From Terasakiella brassicae (GTDB taxonomy: Bacteria > Pseudomonadota > Alphaproteobacteria > Rhodospirillales > Terasakiellaceae): a stretch of DNA of 64,000 bases. Positions 17,551-24,698 of the stretch are shown here, piece after piece. Below the pieces are notes generated by a model. That model saw only the letters and a program-made list of their open reading frames with translations. It did no database searches and was not told the origin of the DNA. Positions within the stretch are counted from its first letter, which is position 1; every line of letters begins with the position of its first letter. A program made the position numbers and the translations under genes. Location of the stretch: contig NZ_BMHV01000008.1 in assembly GCF_014641495.1 (NCBI RefSeq), positions 62,001 through 126,000 of the forward strand. The letters run 5' to 3'.

Positions 17551-18617
17551 AGCGCATCGCCATTCTCATTGCGACAACAGGTGGCCCGGTCCTTGTGGAT
17601 CGTATAACACCGGAACCGGCCCCGCAATCCATGATGTGCCTGCGCCGTCAATCCGAGGTTTTGCCCATCAGTCTGGATTATGACGATTTTGTCCGCGCGG
17701 GCAGCGGTGTCATTATGCGAGAATTTGGCCCTTATGAAGAAGGCGCTTTTCGTTTGGATGTTTCCGGTCCCATCGGGACAGGGTTAAGTTGGCAATTGGG
17801 GGTTTTTGCTGCCCATGCCGTTTTTAAATCGAAATCTTGTGAATTATCCGATCTTGAAACCGCCGATTTGATCGTTTGGCTTTCCGGGACCGTTGACAAC
17901 GACCTGAATATCGGTGATGTCGATCATATGGCGCAAAAGGTCGAAGCGTCTGCGGGGATGTTGGCGGATTATATCGCCAAGGGAACGCCGATTGTGTTTG
18001 GGGCGGGCGTAGAAAATGCCGCCTTTTTATCCGCCCATAAACCACCGGGCGGTATTGACGTTGCCAGCCTGAAAACAACCCGTGACCTGATGGATGTTTT
18101 GGGATTGGGCACGAAAGATAAGGATCGGGGAAATACGACCTTTTGGATGATGGCCGGAGCGGCAACGCTGGCCCTTGGGGTTGTTTTCGCATGGAGCGGT
18201 CTATTCCCGCAAGAGGGCGAAAAACCAGAGCTTGAAATAAAAATTCCTGAAGCAAAGCCCAAATTGACAATTGATATCTTTTCCGATCGGGGACAGCATC
18301 CCACATATGCGTTTGGTGAAGATCTAAATTTACAAGTGCGCGTGAACCGCAAGGCTTGGCTTTTGTGTGATTATGAACAGGTGGATGGTAAGGTTATCCG
18401 CATTTATCCCAATGATCAGGTGCGCGATGTTCAGGCTTTTGACGCCCATACAGATCATATCCTAAGTGCCAGCGAGAACGCGCCGTTTCGTATCCGTCTT
18501 GGCCCGCCTGCCGGGCAGGAAACGGTTACCTGTTATGCCCGTGAAGAACCGTTTCGTGGCTCAGCCCGCCCAGTGAATGCGGCAATGGATCGCATGCGTG
18601 TGACGTTGAAACCGTAA
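17547..18617 (+). CDS. Membrane protein joining a Lon-like domain to a periplasmic DUF4384 domain
   Basis: A 356-residue protein. The cytoplasmic part (about 1-195) carries SGPIGTGLSWQLG (73-85) and WLSGTVDNDLNIGDVDHMAQKVEA (111-134), which resemble the GPSAG and GxVxxxGxVxxVxxKVxAA segments of Lon/RadA S16 domains. The catalytic serine position is occupied by isoleucine 76 while lysine 131 of the dyad is kept, so proteolysis is unlikely. One membrane helix lies at about 199-220. The periplasmic part (about 235-356) fits DUF4384 (GQHPTYAFGEDLNLQVRVNRKAWL), often found with caspase-fold proteins. GTG start overlapping the upstream stop. Confidence 0.75.
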   Translation: MKRIAILIATTGGPVLVDRITPEPAPQSMMCLRRQSEVLPISLDYDDFVRAGSGVIMREFGPYEEGAFRLDVSGPIGTGLSWQLGVFAAHAVFKSKSCELSDLETADLIVWLSGTVDNDLNIGDVDHMAQKVEASAGMLADYIAKGTPIVFGAGVENAAFLSAHKPPGGIDVASLKTTRDLMDVLGLGTKDKDRGNTTFWMMAGAATLALGVVFAWSGLFPQEGEKPELEIKIPEAKPKLTIDIFSDRGQHPTYAFGEDLNLQVRVNRKAWLLCDYEQVDGKVIRIYPNDQVRDVQAFDAHTDHILSASENAPFRIRLGPPAGQETVTCYAREEPFRGSARPVNAAMDRMRVTLKP

Positions 18618-18708
18618 ATCGTCTCAAAAGAATTTAGCTCAGCTCAAAAAAACGCCTCTGACCTCTCCATAAACTCATCAAGCAGTTTAAACAAATGGAG
18701 TCAGGAGC

Positions 18709-19278
18709 ATGTCTGCTTTTATCAAAACAACGTCCAAACGTTTGACCTTCGGTGCCGTGTTGCTGGGGGCCACACTTGGTTTGAGCGCCTGTGTTACCCA
18801 ACCGCCGTCTTTTGGCAGTGGTATTGATTTTCGGGAAGCGCGTTATAACGAAATTTCAGCAATGCGCACCTATCGCGAATGTCGCGATCACGCCTTGGAA
18901 CTGGACCGCGAAGCCCAGACCAATCATGACCCGGCCAAATATCTTGCCAGTGCACGTATGATTGAAAAATGTGAATCCGATCTGGGACCGGATGTTGCCG
19001 GAATTGCAACGGATGAACGTATGCGTGCCTATGCCTTGACGGTGCAGAACCATCTAAAGGGCGGGGACGTAGAAGGGGCGCGTGAAAATCTGGATAAATT
19101 CGCCGCGAACTTTGATGGGCAAGACCTTTATTTTGCTGATGGGTCGTCTTTCATCCAAACGATGGAGGTCCTGTTGGGTAAACGCGGGGCAGGGTCTATC
19201 GGGCGTTACAGTGATGCCAATGTCAATAATGATCTGAAATCCGAATTGCGCCGTGTGCGTTATTGGGAACGCAACTAG
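18709..19278 (+). CDS. Predicted outer-membrane-type lipoprotein
   Basis: A 189-residue protein with signal peptide and lipobox LSAC (cysteine at about 28) followed by VTQPPSF. The mature part is helical, with repeated alanine and charged residues (about 45-140), reminiscent of tetratricopeptide-like repeats but without a clear consensus. The residue after cysteine is valine, not aspartate, consistent with transport to the outer membrane. A 91-base gap separates it from the previous gene, the largest in the run, so an internal promoter is possible. Preceded by GAGTCAGGAGC. Confidence 0.8.
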   Translation: MSAFIKTTSKRLTFGAVLLGATLGLSACVTQPPSFGSGIDFREARYNEISAMRTYRECRDHALELDREAQTNHDPAKYLASARMIEKCESDLGPDVAGIATDERMRAYALTVQNHLKGGDVEGARENLDKFAANFDGQDLYFADGSSFIQTMEVLLGKRGAGSIGRYSDANVNNDLKSELRRVRYWERN

Positions 19279-19301
19279 GAAAAAGGATAGGGAGGTCGCT
19301 T

Positions 19302-20210
19302 ATGTCTGAATTACCTTTACTGATAGATCGTGTAGAACCCAAACGTCTGGCTTTGACATTAGGAGCCGTTTTTCTGGGTGGTGCGATGTTAATGGCGGGG
19401 TCAACCGTTGCCTGGAGTGCACCAAACTGGACACCGCAAAGTTCGGAACGTCTTGTGAAGCTGCCGCCCAGCTATTTGCAAAAATCCATTGACCATGATT
19501 TTGCCAATTCCGAACTGGGGACCGCCATTCAAAAAACGGAAGAAGATATTTCCCTGAAAGGCAACACATTGGGCGATTTGCAAAAAGCGATTGAAACGTC
19601 AGATGGGGAGGTGCGTGGTGATTTGCGGCATCAGTTTTTGGCGGAAAAACGCGCTTATCTGAACATGATGTCCGATCGTAATGAGCTGCGCCGCAAACAC
19701 CTGATGACCAAACGCCGTTTGTTTGACGATATGCTCGAACGTCTCAGCCGTGAAGAGGGCGAGATGACCCCGGAAAAGGAAGAATTGATCGAGTTGCAAA
19801 AAGCGGCTGCCGAACGGTTTGAATCCTCCGTTGCCAAGGTTGATCAACGTTTGTTTGAAACACCTGATCTGGAAGAAAGCAAATATTCCCAGCAATACAG
19901 CAAGAACCGGACGGCCATTGAACAATTGATTGCCCGCATCGACAATCACCGTATGAACCAAACCCCCATGTCTGACAATGGGGTGCCATTGACACGGGTG
20001 GAACATGTTCGTCGCATGGTTGCCGATGTGCAGACAGAATTGGCAGTTCTGGAACAGGAAGAAACCATTCTTGGTTATATGGCGAAGTTGGTGGCACTTG
20101 ATGCAATGACCTTGGCTGAAGAAGGCATGGATGAAGAGATGATCGACAGCGATGTTGCACAATCCAGCCTGACGCCTGCCGATAATGTATCGTTCTTTCT
20201 GAATAACTGA
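19302..20210 (+). CDS. Membrane-anchored coiled-coil protein
   Basis: A 302-residue protein. One hydrophobic segment at about 15-37 anchors it in the inner membrane, or acts as an uncleaved export signal. From about 65 to 275 the sequence is long, charged and helical (EEDISLKGNTLGDLQKAIE, KRAYLNMMSDRNELRRKHL, HVRRMVADVQTELAVLEQEE), so an extended periplasmic coiled coil is likely. GGGAGGTCGCT precedes the ATG at 19302; the TTG further upstream in this frame overlaps the lipoprotein gene. No family recognised. Its shape suits a spacer between the two membranes. Confidence 0.75.
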   Translation: MSELPLLIDRVEPKRLALTLGAVFLGGAMLMAGSTVAWSAPNWTPQSSERLVKLPPSYLQKSIDHDFANSELGTAIQKTEEDISLKGNTLGDLQKAIETSDGEVRGDLRHQFLAEKRAYLNMMSDRNELRRKHLMTKRRLFDDMLERLSREEGEMTPEKEELIELQKAAAERFESSVAKVDQRLFETPDLEESKYSQQYSKNRTAIEQLIARIDNHRMNQTPMSDNGVPLTRVEHVRRMVADVQTELAVLEQEETILGYMAKLVALDAMTLAEEGMDEEMIDSDVAQSSLTPADNVSFFLNN

Positions 20211-20237
20211 TTTGAAGAATTGAAGGAGTATAGAACC

Positions 20238-20621
20238 ATGAAAACGCAAATTTTTGCCCTTGGTGCGGCGACCCTGATTGCCATGAGTGGCATTGCACAG
20301 GCCGGAACCCTTGAAAACCTGGAACGCGAACGCGCCATGACGATCAAGACGTTTCTTGACTCATCCCTTACCATTGATGAACGACAAGCCAAACTGGACA
20401 GCCAACGCCGCCGTTTGGTTGATCTGGAACGCATTGTGATGCGTGATAAATCGTTGCGCGGGCAAAATACCAAAAATGTCCGAATTGCCTTTAAAAACTA
20501 CGATGTCACGTTTTTGGGGCATGCATCGGCAGAAAAAGGACACACGATGGTGGACCATTGGTTGACGCAATTCGGTGTCAATACAGACAGCGTGATGTCC
20601 AGTCGGGTCGGGAGACGGTGA
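20238..20621 (+). CDS. Small exported helical protein
   Basis: A 127-residue protein with signal peptide cleaved near IAQA-GTLENL. The mature part is charged and helical (RERAMTIKTFLDSSLTIDERQAKLDSQRRRLVDLERIV), with a short C-terminal domain containing HASAEKGHTMVDHWL. No family recognised. AAGGAG lies before the ATG at 20238; the TTG used by the longer frame is the Shine-Dalgarno region itself. Located one base before the next gene, so co-translation with the polytopic membrane protein is likely. Confidence 0.75.
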   Translation: MKTQIFALGAATLIAMSGIAQAGTLENLERERAMTIKTFLDSSLTIDERQAKLDSQRRRLVDLERIVMRDKSLRGQNTKNVRIAFKNYDVTFLGHASAEKGHTMVDHWLTQFGVNTDSVMSSRVGRR

Positions 20622-20622
20622 T

Positions 20623-21123
20623 ATGCGAAACGTCCTTCATATGGCTGATAGTGGATCACGTGCCTTAAGTTATCTGTTGGGCGCTTTATCCCTTGCTTTG
20701 GCGGCAGGGGTGTTTGCCACCTCAATGGCGCCGGCTGCGATTGCACAATGGACGCTGGAAGTTTTCGGCGTGTCTTTTGTCGCCTTGTTTTCGTCCCTTG
20801 TTTTCGTCAGCTTATTTTCATGGGTCCGTATGGGACAGTTTAGGGACCGCAAAGATTTCTGGCTGGAAGTCGGTTTGCATGGGGCAAATGGTGTCTCCAC
20901 ATTGGCGCTGACTTATACCTTGCTGGGGATCAGTCTGGGGATCGGGACGTTGGCCCATCAGGAACTGACCCCTGAAACCGTGCAACCTATTATCCGTGAT
21001 TTGACCAAGCATTTTTCACTGGCTTTTTTAACCACTGTGGTTGGGTTACCGAGTGCAGCCTTGTTGCGCGCCCTGTTATCCATCAGCCATCAAAGCCGTC
21101 TGGAAGAGGAGAAAATCCAATGA
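20623..21123 (+). CDS. Polytopic membrane protein, MotA/TolQ/ExbB-like
   Basis: A 166-residue inner-membrane protein with four hydrophobic segments (about 14-36, 47-68, 90-111, 130-153). The last two, LTYTLLGISLGIGTL and AFLTTVVGLPSAALLRALL, match the style of the TM2/TM3 pair of MotA/TolQ/ExbB proton channel subunits: a glycine-rich turn after a TLLG-type motif, an intervening amphipathic stretch, and a TTVxGLPxA helix. Conserved threonines in that helix line the ion path in ExbB and TolQ. It lacks the large cytoplasmic loop of MotA. The family call is an impression, not a full match. ATGA overlap with the next gene. Confidence 0.65.
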   Translation: MRNVLHMADSGSRALSYLLGALSLALAAGVFATSMAPAAIAQWTLEVFGVSFVALFSSLVFVSLFSWVRMGQFRDRKDFWLEVGLHGANGVSTLALTYTLLGISLGIGTLAHQELTPETVQPIIRDLTKHFSLAFLTTVVGLPSAALLRALLSISHQSRLEEEKIQ

Positions 21124-21605
21124 AGTATCTTGTTTTCAACGCGGTTGTGTTTCTCGCCCTTGGCTATCTGATTGCCGGGGGAGAACCAAAAGAATTCAAA
21201 TCAAATATGGAACAGTCGGTGCAAAAGGTGAAAGCCCAAACCCAAGCGGCGTTGGCAAAACCGACCCCTGTTTCTAAAGCAATTCCGATAGAAACCAAGG
21301 TTGCTCAGCCGATTGAACCTCAACCGAGTGTTTCGCAGAAAAAGCGGGTTGAAAAAACTGAACCGATTGAAGAAGTCAAAAAACCGACCACACCCCCACC
21401 TCTGCCAAGCGCTGTAAAAGTGGCGAAGGTGGAAGCAAAGAAAGCACCCGCCCCAAGCGTTGAACCCATCACGCAATCGGTTGAAGTTGCGCAAACGACA
21501 CAAGAACCGGAAACAGCCCTGATGAGTGCAAAAGAACGCAGTAAAGCCTTGCGTCAAATGGTGGCGGATATGGAACAAATGTTTGCCCGCAAGATGACCC
21601 AATAA
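21120..21605 (+). CDS. Single-span protein with lysine/proline-rich periplasmic region
   Basis: A 161-residue protein. One N-terminal membrane helix (about 3-20, VFNAVVFLALGYLIAGG) is followed by a low-complexity region rich in lysine, proline, valine and glutamate (about 35-125, with KKPTTPPPLP), and a short helical C-terminus (SAKERSKALRQMVADMEQMF). The layout recalls TonB and TolA, which span the periplasm with such linkers. No C-terminal TonB domain is seen, so it could contact a neighbour through the final helix. Start overlaps the upstream stop. Confidence 0.75.
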   Translation: MKYLVFNAVVFLALGYLIAGGEPKEFKSNMEQSVQKVKAQTQAALAKPTPVSKAIPIETKVAQPIEPQPSVSQKKRVEKTEPIEEVKKPTTPPPLPSAVKVAKVEAKKAPAPSVEPITQSVEVAQTTQEPETALMSAKERSKALRQMVADMEQMFARKMTQ

Positions 21606-21619
21606 AGGATAATCCGGTT

Positions 21620-22573
21620 ATGATGCGCAGCCTTCCCCATAAACTTTCCCTGACGATGACGCTGGGTTTTGCGCTCTGGTTGGTGCTGTTGTGGGTCATG
21701 CCGGGACAGGAAGACCATAAAGTTGAGAAGAAACAACAGGTTCGTGAAGCACAACCCATAACCCAACCTGTCGAAGATTCACCGGTTGTGCAGGCGACAC
21801 TTGTTTTACCGTCACCGCCCAAGGTGGAAATAACAAAGGTTGAAGCGCCAAAGCCCGTTGTGAAAGCCCCCAAACGGGTTGAGCCGGAAAAAACAACAAA
21901 GAAGATCGTTGAAAAACAACCTGTCAAACCAACACCCCTGCCCGTTGTTCAGGCCAAGCCAAAACCAGCCCCCAAACCCGTTGAAAGACAAGCTGAACCA
22001 AAACTGATAAAGCCCGCCCCGCCGATTGAAACCGTTCAAGAAGTCAGTGTGGCACAGGCAACCGGGGGCCGGGCCTTGTTACGGGTTTTGGAACATGGCA
22101 AAGGCCCGCAGATTGAAATTGCATGGCCACAAGAGGCCAAAGCGCGTGATTTATTGTTTGCACGCTTTCAACAATGTTTCGGGATGGAAAGTGTGGTGAT
22201 GGATGGGGCGGGTAATCTGTATCGCACAGCCGAAGGTCGCGGCACGCGTTGGGAAATCAATATGGATCGTTATAGCGGTTTTTTGCGGCAGGCTGCCGGA
22301 CAGATTCCACAAGCCGAACGCCGTATTGAACAGGCGATTTTGCGCCATCATCGCGGGCTGAACGATCCATCGTTGGTCCGGATTTTCCCCCGTCGCGTCG
22401 ATGCCTCGTTGCTGGGGGGGCTTCAATCTGTTGCGGGTCCCAATTACATGCAGGCCAATCACATCCGCGCACGCTATGAATTACAAAATAATCGGGTGGT
22501 TGTTCGCGATATTCGCCTGAATGGGGCGGTGATGGACGGCATGATCGCCCTTGCTCCATACAAACGGTGTTGA
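21620..22573 (+). CDS. TonB/TolA-like protein with proline-rich linker and globular C-terminal domain
   Basis: A 317-residue protein. A short cytoplasmic tip with a histidine at the membrane edge (RSLPHKLSL) precedes one membrane helix (about 10-32). A proline/lysine/valine-rich linker follows (about 35-145, with repeats such as PKPAPKPVE), then a compact domain (about 150-317) containing GGRALLRVLEHGKGPQIEIAWP and ending ALAPYKRC. The plan is that of TonB or TolA energy-transducing proteins, but the C-terminal domain is not one I recognise. It overlaps nothing and has an AAGGATAATCCGG ribosome site. Confidence 0.78.
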   Translation: MMRSLPHKLSLTMTLGFALWLVLLWVMPGQEDHKVEKKQQVREAQPITQPVEDSPVVQATLVLPSPPKVEITKVEAPKPVVKAPKRVEPEKTTKKIVEKQPVKPTPLPVVQAKPKPAPKPVERQAEPKLIKPAPPIETVQEVSVAQATGGRALLRVLEHGKGPQIEIAWPQEAKARDLLFARFQQCFGMESVVMDGAGNLYRTAEGRGTRWEINMDRYSGFLRQAAGQIPQAERRIEQAILRHHRGLNDPSLVRIFPRRVDASLLGGLQSVAGPNYMQANHIRARYELQNNRVVVRDIRLNGAVMDGMIALAPYKRC

Positions 22574-22584
22574 GGGAGAAAGTC

Positions 22585-23250
22585 ATGTTGAAATCAGTAT
22601 TGATCGTTCTTCTTACCTTAATGGGGGTGAGTGCCTGTGTCAGTAATCCGCAATATCGGGATTTGAAACAGGCGGATGAGGCTGAAATCAAAGCCACAGA
22701 TGTCAATTTCCATGTGCTTTCGCCCTTTTATCGCGATCCCCCGGATTGTGTGGCGGTTATGATGTCCCATAATAAAGAAAACCCGCAAATGAATGGGTTA
22801 ATCTCAACCGCATTGGCACGTCATTTGGGTGAAAAAGTGGATCGGGTGATTTTTCCACGTAAAACCCGCCATTTGGCAAAACGTTTAGGACTTGATTTAC
22901 AAGATAAAAGGGACCGGCAACGATTTTCCCGTCAGACAAAATGTCGCTTCTTTGCCGTGGCGGAACTCTATGATCTAGGCGATGATTATGTCGGTATCTT
23001 TGCCAAAAAACATATCGGGGTACGGGTGGATTTAAAACGGATTTCCGATGATGCGCTTTTGTGGCAAGCCGCCCATACAGTGTGGCGCGCCGATGGTGGT
23101 TTGCCTCTCTCCCCCATTGGGGCGCTCAGCGGTATGGCAAGTGCGACGATGTTTGCCCAAGATAACGAGATTATGCCCTCTTTGATTGATGATGCCCTGC
23201 GTCGAATGGTGTGGACATTACCCTATGGTATGGCAGAGGCTGGCTCTTAA
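22585..23250 (+). CDS. Predicted outer-membrane lipoprotein, weakly GNA1162/DUF799-like
   Basis: A 221-residue protein with signal peptide and lipobox VSAC (cysteine at about 18). The mature protein has an alpha/beta look, with VAVMMSHNKENPQMNGLISTALARHL (about 55-80), CRFFAVAELYDLGDDYVGIFAKKHIGVRVDLKRISDDALLWQAAHT (about 118-162) and a glycine/alanine-rich segment near the end. The DALLW pattern and overall plan resemble lipoproteins of the GNA1162/DUF799 group, which act with CsgG-like exporters; I hold this loosely. Last gene of the plus-strand run; its stop overlaps that of the converging flavoprotein by three bases. Confidence 0.78.
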   Translation: MLKSVLIVLLTLMGVSACVSNPQYRDLKQADEAEIKATDVNFHVLSPFYRDPPDCVAVMMSHNKENPQMNGLISTALARHLGEKVDRVIFPRKTRHLAKRLGLDLQDKRDRQRFSRQTKCRFFAVAELYDLGDDYVGIFAKKHIGVRVDLKRISDDALLWQAAHTVWRADGGLPLSPIGALSGMASATMFAQDNEIMPSLIDDALRRMVWTLPYGMAEAGS

Positions 23251-24464
23251 GCGTTTTTTTCGTTCAGCCAGTTTTCAATGCCCAGCCCGGCACGTTTGCC
23301 AAGGGCAAAGCAGCCCGTTAGCAAATACCCCCCGGTCGGGGCATCCCAATCCAGCATTTCACCGGCGAAAAACCAACCGGGGTGATCGTTGTGCATCAGG
23401 TCTGTGTTTAGATCGTCAAAACACACCCCACCGGCGCAGCTGATGGCTTCTTCAATCGGGCGTGTGGCGTGCAGGTCAATCGGCAGGTTCTTAATCGATT
23501 CAGCCAGTTTATTCATATCTGAAAAAACATCCTTGCTGAGACATTCACGCAAGAGCGCGGCCTTGACCCCACTCAGCCCGGTTGTTTTGCGGATATGGTT
23601 GGATAAAGAGGCCCGCCCGCGTGGTTTGTTAAGCGCAGCTTTCAGGGTTTCAAGGCTGCGATCCGGGCAAAGGTCGAGATAGAGGGAGGCTGTCCCTGTC
23701 TGTTCTATAGATTCGCGCAAAGCTCGGCTGTGGGTATAGACTGCACTGCCTTCAACACCGTTTTCACAAATGACGAATTCGCCTTTGGTGTTGACGTTAC
23801 CTGCGCGCAAACCAACGGATTTGACCGGGGTACCGGCAAAACGGTCGATAAAAACAGGGGACCAGTCACGTATAAAGCCGCAATTGCTTGGTCTGAAATC
23901 ATGCATCTTGATATGGCGGGTGGCAAAGGGCGTGCGCCAATGACCATCAGACCCCAATTTCGGCCAGCTTATACCGCCCATTGCAAAAAGCGTGGCCTCA
24001 CAAGAAAACGTCTTTTCCCCATCGGGTGTTTCAAAAAGATGACCGTTTTCAGCCCAATTCAACCAGCGATGACGGGTGTGGATTGTTAAACCGTTGTGGC
24101 GTAATCGGCGTAACCAACTGCGCAAAAGCGGGGCGGCTTTAAAATCGGTGGGAAAGATGCGCCCGGAACTGCCGATAAAGGTCTCGATCCCTAAATCCTG
24201 TGCCCAGTTACGGACGTCTTCGGGTTTGAAATCTTCGAGGATATCCTGAAAAGAGGGAAAGGTCGTGTGATAGCGCGAGCGAAATGTGTCAAAATCTTCG
24301 CCATGCGTCAGGTTCATCCCGCTTTTACCCGCCATCAGGAATTTGCGTCCCAGTGACGGCATGGCGTCAAACAAATGAACGTCAAACTCTTTGGCAACAA
24401 GGTGTTGGGCAGCCATTAATCCGGCAGGGCCACCGCCGATAATCGCAATAACGGGTTTTGTCAT
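23247..24464 (-). CDS. FAD-dependent oxidoreductase, HI0933/BaiN family
   Basis: A 405-residue flavoprotein. The N-terminal dinucleotide site IIGGGPAGLMAA (about 7-18) is followed by GRKFLMAGKSGMNLTH (about 44-59), the signature of the HI0933/YhiN group. ATLFAMGGISWPKLGSDG and the C-terminal AGEMLDWDAPTGGYLLTGCFALGKRAG (about 366-392) close the FAD site. The physiological substrate of the family is poorly known; some members reduce double bonds. Upstream on the same strand is the predicted small RNA with its terminator, 22 bases from the ATG, so this gene may need its own promoter or terminator read-through. Confidence 0.92.
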   Translation of the reverse strand: MTKPVIAIIGGGPAGLMAAQHLVAKEFDVHLFDAMPSLGRKFLMAGKSGMNLTHGEDFDTFRSRYHTTFPSFQDILEDFKPEDVRNWAQDLGIETFIGSSGRIFPTDFKAAPLLRSWLRRLRHNGLTIHTRHRWLNWAENGHLFETPDGEKTFSCEATLFAMGGISWPKLGSDGHWRTPFATRHIKMHDFRPSNCGFIRDWSPVFIDRFAGTPVKSVGLRAGNVNTKGEFVICENGVEGSAVYTHSRALRESIEQTGTASLYLDLCPDRSLETLKAALNKPRGRASLSNHIRKTTGLSGVKAALLRECLSKDVFSDMNKLAESIKNLPIDLHATRPIEEAISCAGGVCFDDLNTDLMHNDHPGWFFAGEMLDWDAPTGGYLLTGCFALGKRAGLGIENWLNEKNA

Positions 24465-24480
24465 GGTCGGATACGCCCTA

Positions 24481-24520
24481 AAATAAAAAGAGAGGATGGT
24501 TCGGGGTGGACCATCCTCTC
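24481..24520 (-). terminator. Intrinsic terminator of the predicted sRNA
   Basis: Perfect 11-bp stem (24490-24500 with 24510-24520, GAGAGGATGGT) and a nine-base loop, followed on the minus strand by a U-run from 24489 to 24481. On the plus strand there is no U-run, so it works only leftward. Confidence 0.85.
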
Positions 24521-24600
24521 TATAGGGTCTATTTCAAACGGTGTCTAGAGGGGCACACCATTTGAAAGTGAGGCTTCTCTTAAGGGCAAGCAGAGAAGAT
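24486..24600 (-). ncRNA. Predicted CRP-activated small RNA (or structured leader of the flavoprotein gene)
   Basis: Three consecutive hairpins on the minus strand: 24574-24598 (CTTCTCT/AGAGAAG), 24532-24567 (TTTCAAATGGTGT/ACACCGTTTGAAA) and a terminator at 24490-24520 followed by UUUUUAUUU. The second stem pairs throughout on the minus strand with one G-U wobble, but has a C-A mismatch if read from the plus strand, which points to minus-strand RNA. Its loop is C-rich (CCCCUCU), like anti-Shine-Dalgarno loops of alphaproteobacterial sRNAs. A -10 (TATAAAAT) lies at 24605-24612 on the minus strand, and a CRP-type site is centred about 42-45 bases upstream of the inferred start. Confidence 0.6.
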
Positions 24601-24634
24601 GCTTATTTTATACGCCAGTTCGGATCGGTTTTTC

Positions 24635-24650
24635 TGTGAGGTGCTTCACA
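24635..24650. promoter_or_regulatory. CRP-type operator, perfect TGTGA-N6-TCACA
   Basis: TGTGAGGTGCTTCACA is an exact match to the CRP consensus half-sites. It lies between the divergent Crp/Fnr-family gene (ATG at 24699) and the predicted minus-strand sRNA. For the sRNA the centre falls near -42 to -45, the class II activator position. For the regulator gene it would overlap the core promoter if the -10 is TATTTT at 24658-24663, suggesting negative autoregulation. Positions of the transcription starts are inferred. Confidence 0.7.
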
Positions 24651-24698
24651 AACCTGTTATTTTATCTTCAACAATAATACCAAGGGCTAAAATCAAAG

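Noticed and set aside
11011-23250. Interpretation of the block as a known anti-phage system such as Zorya
   Set aside because: A MotA/ExbB-like protein and caspase fold are suggestive, but no nuclease or helicase effector and no ZorB-type OmpA domain is visible, and most products are exported.
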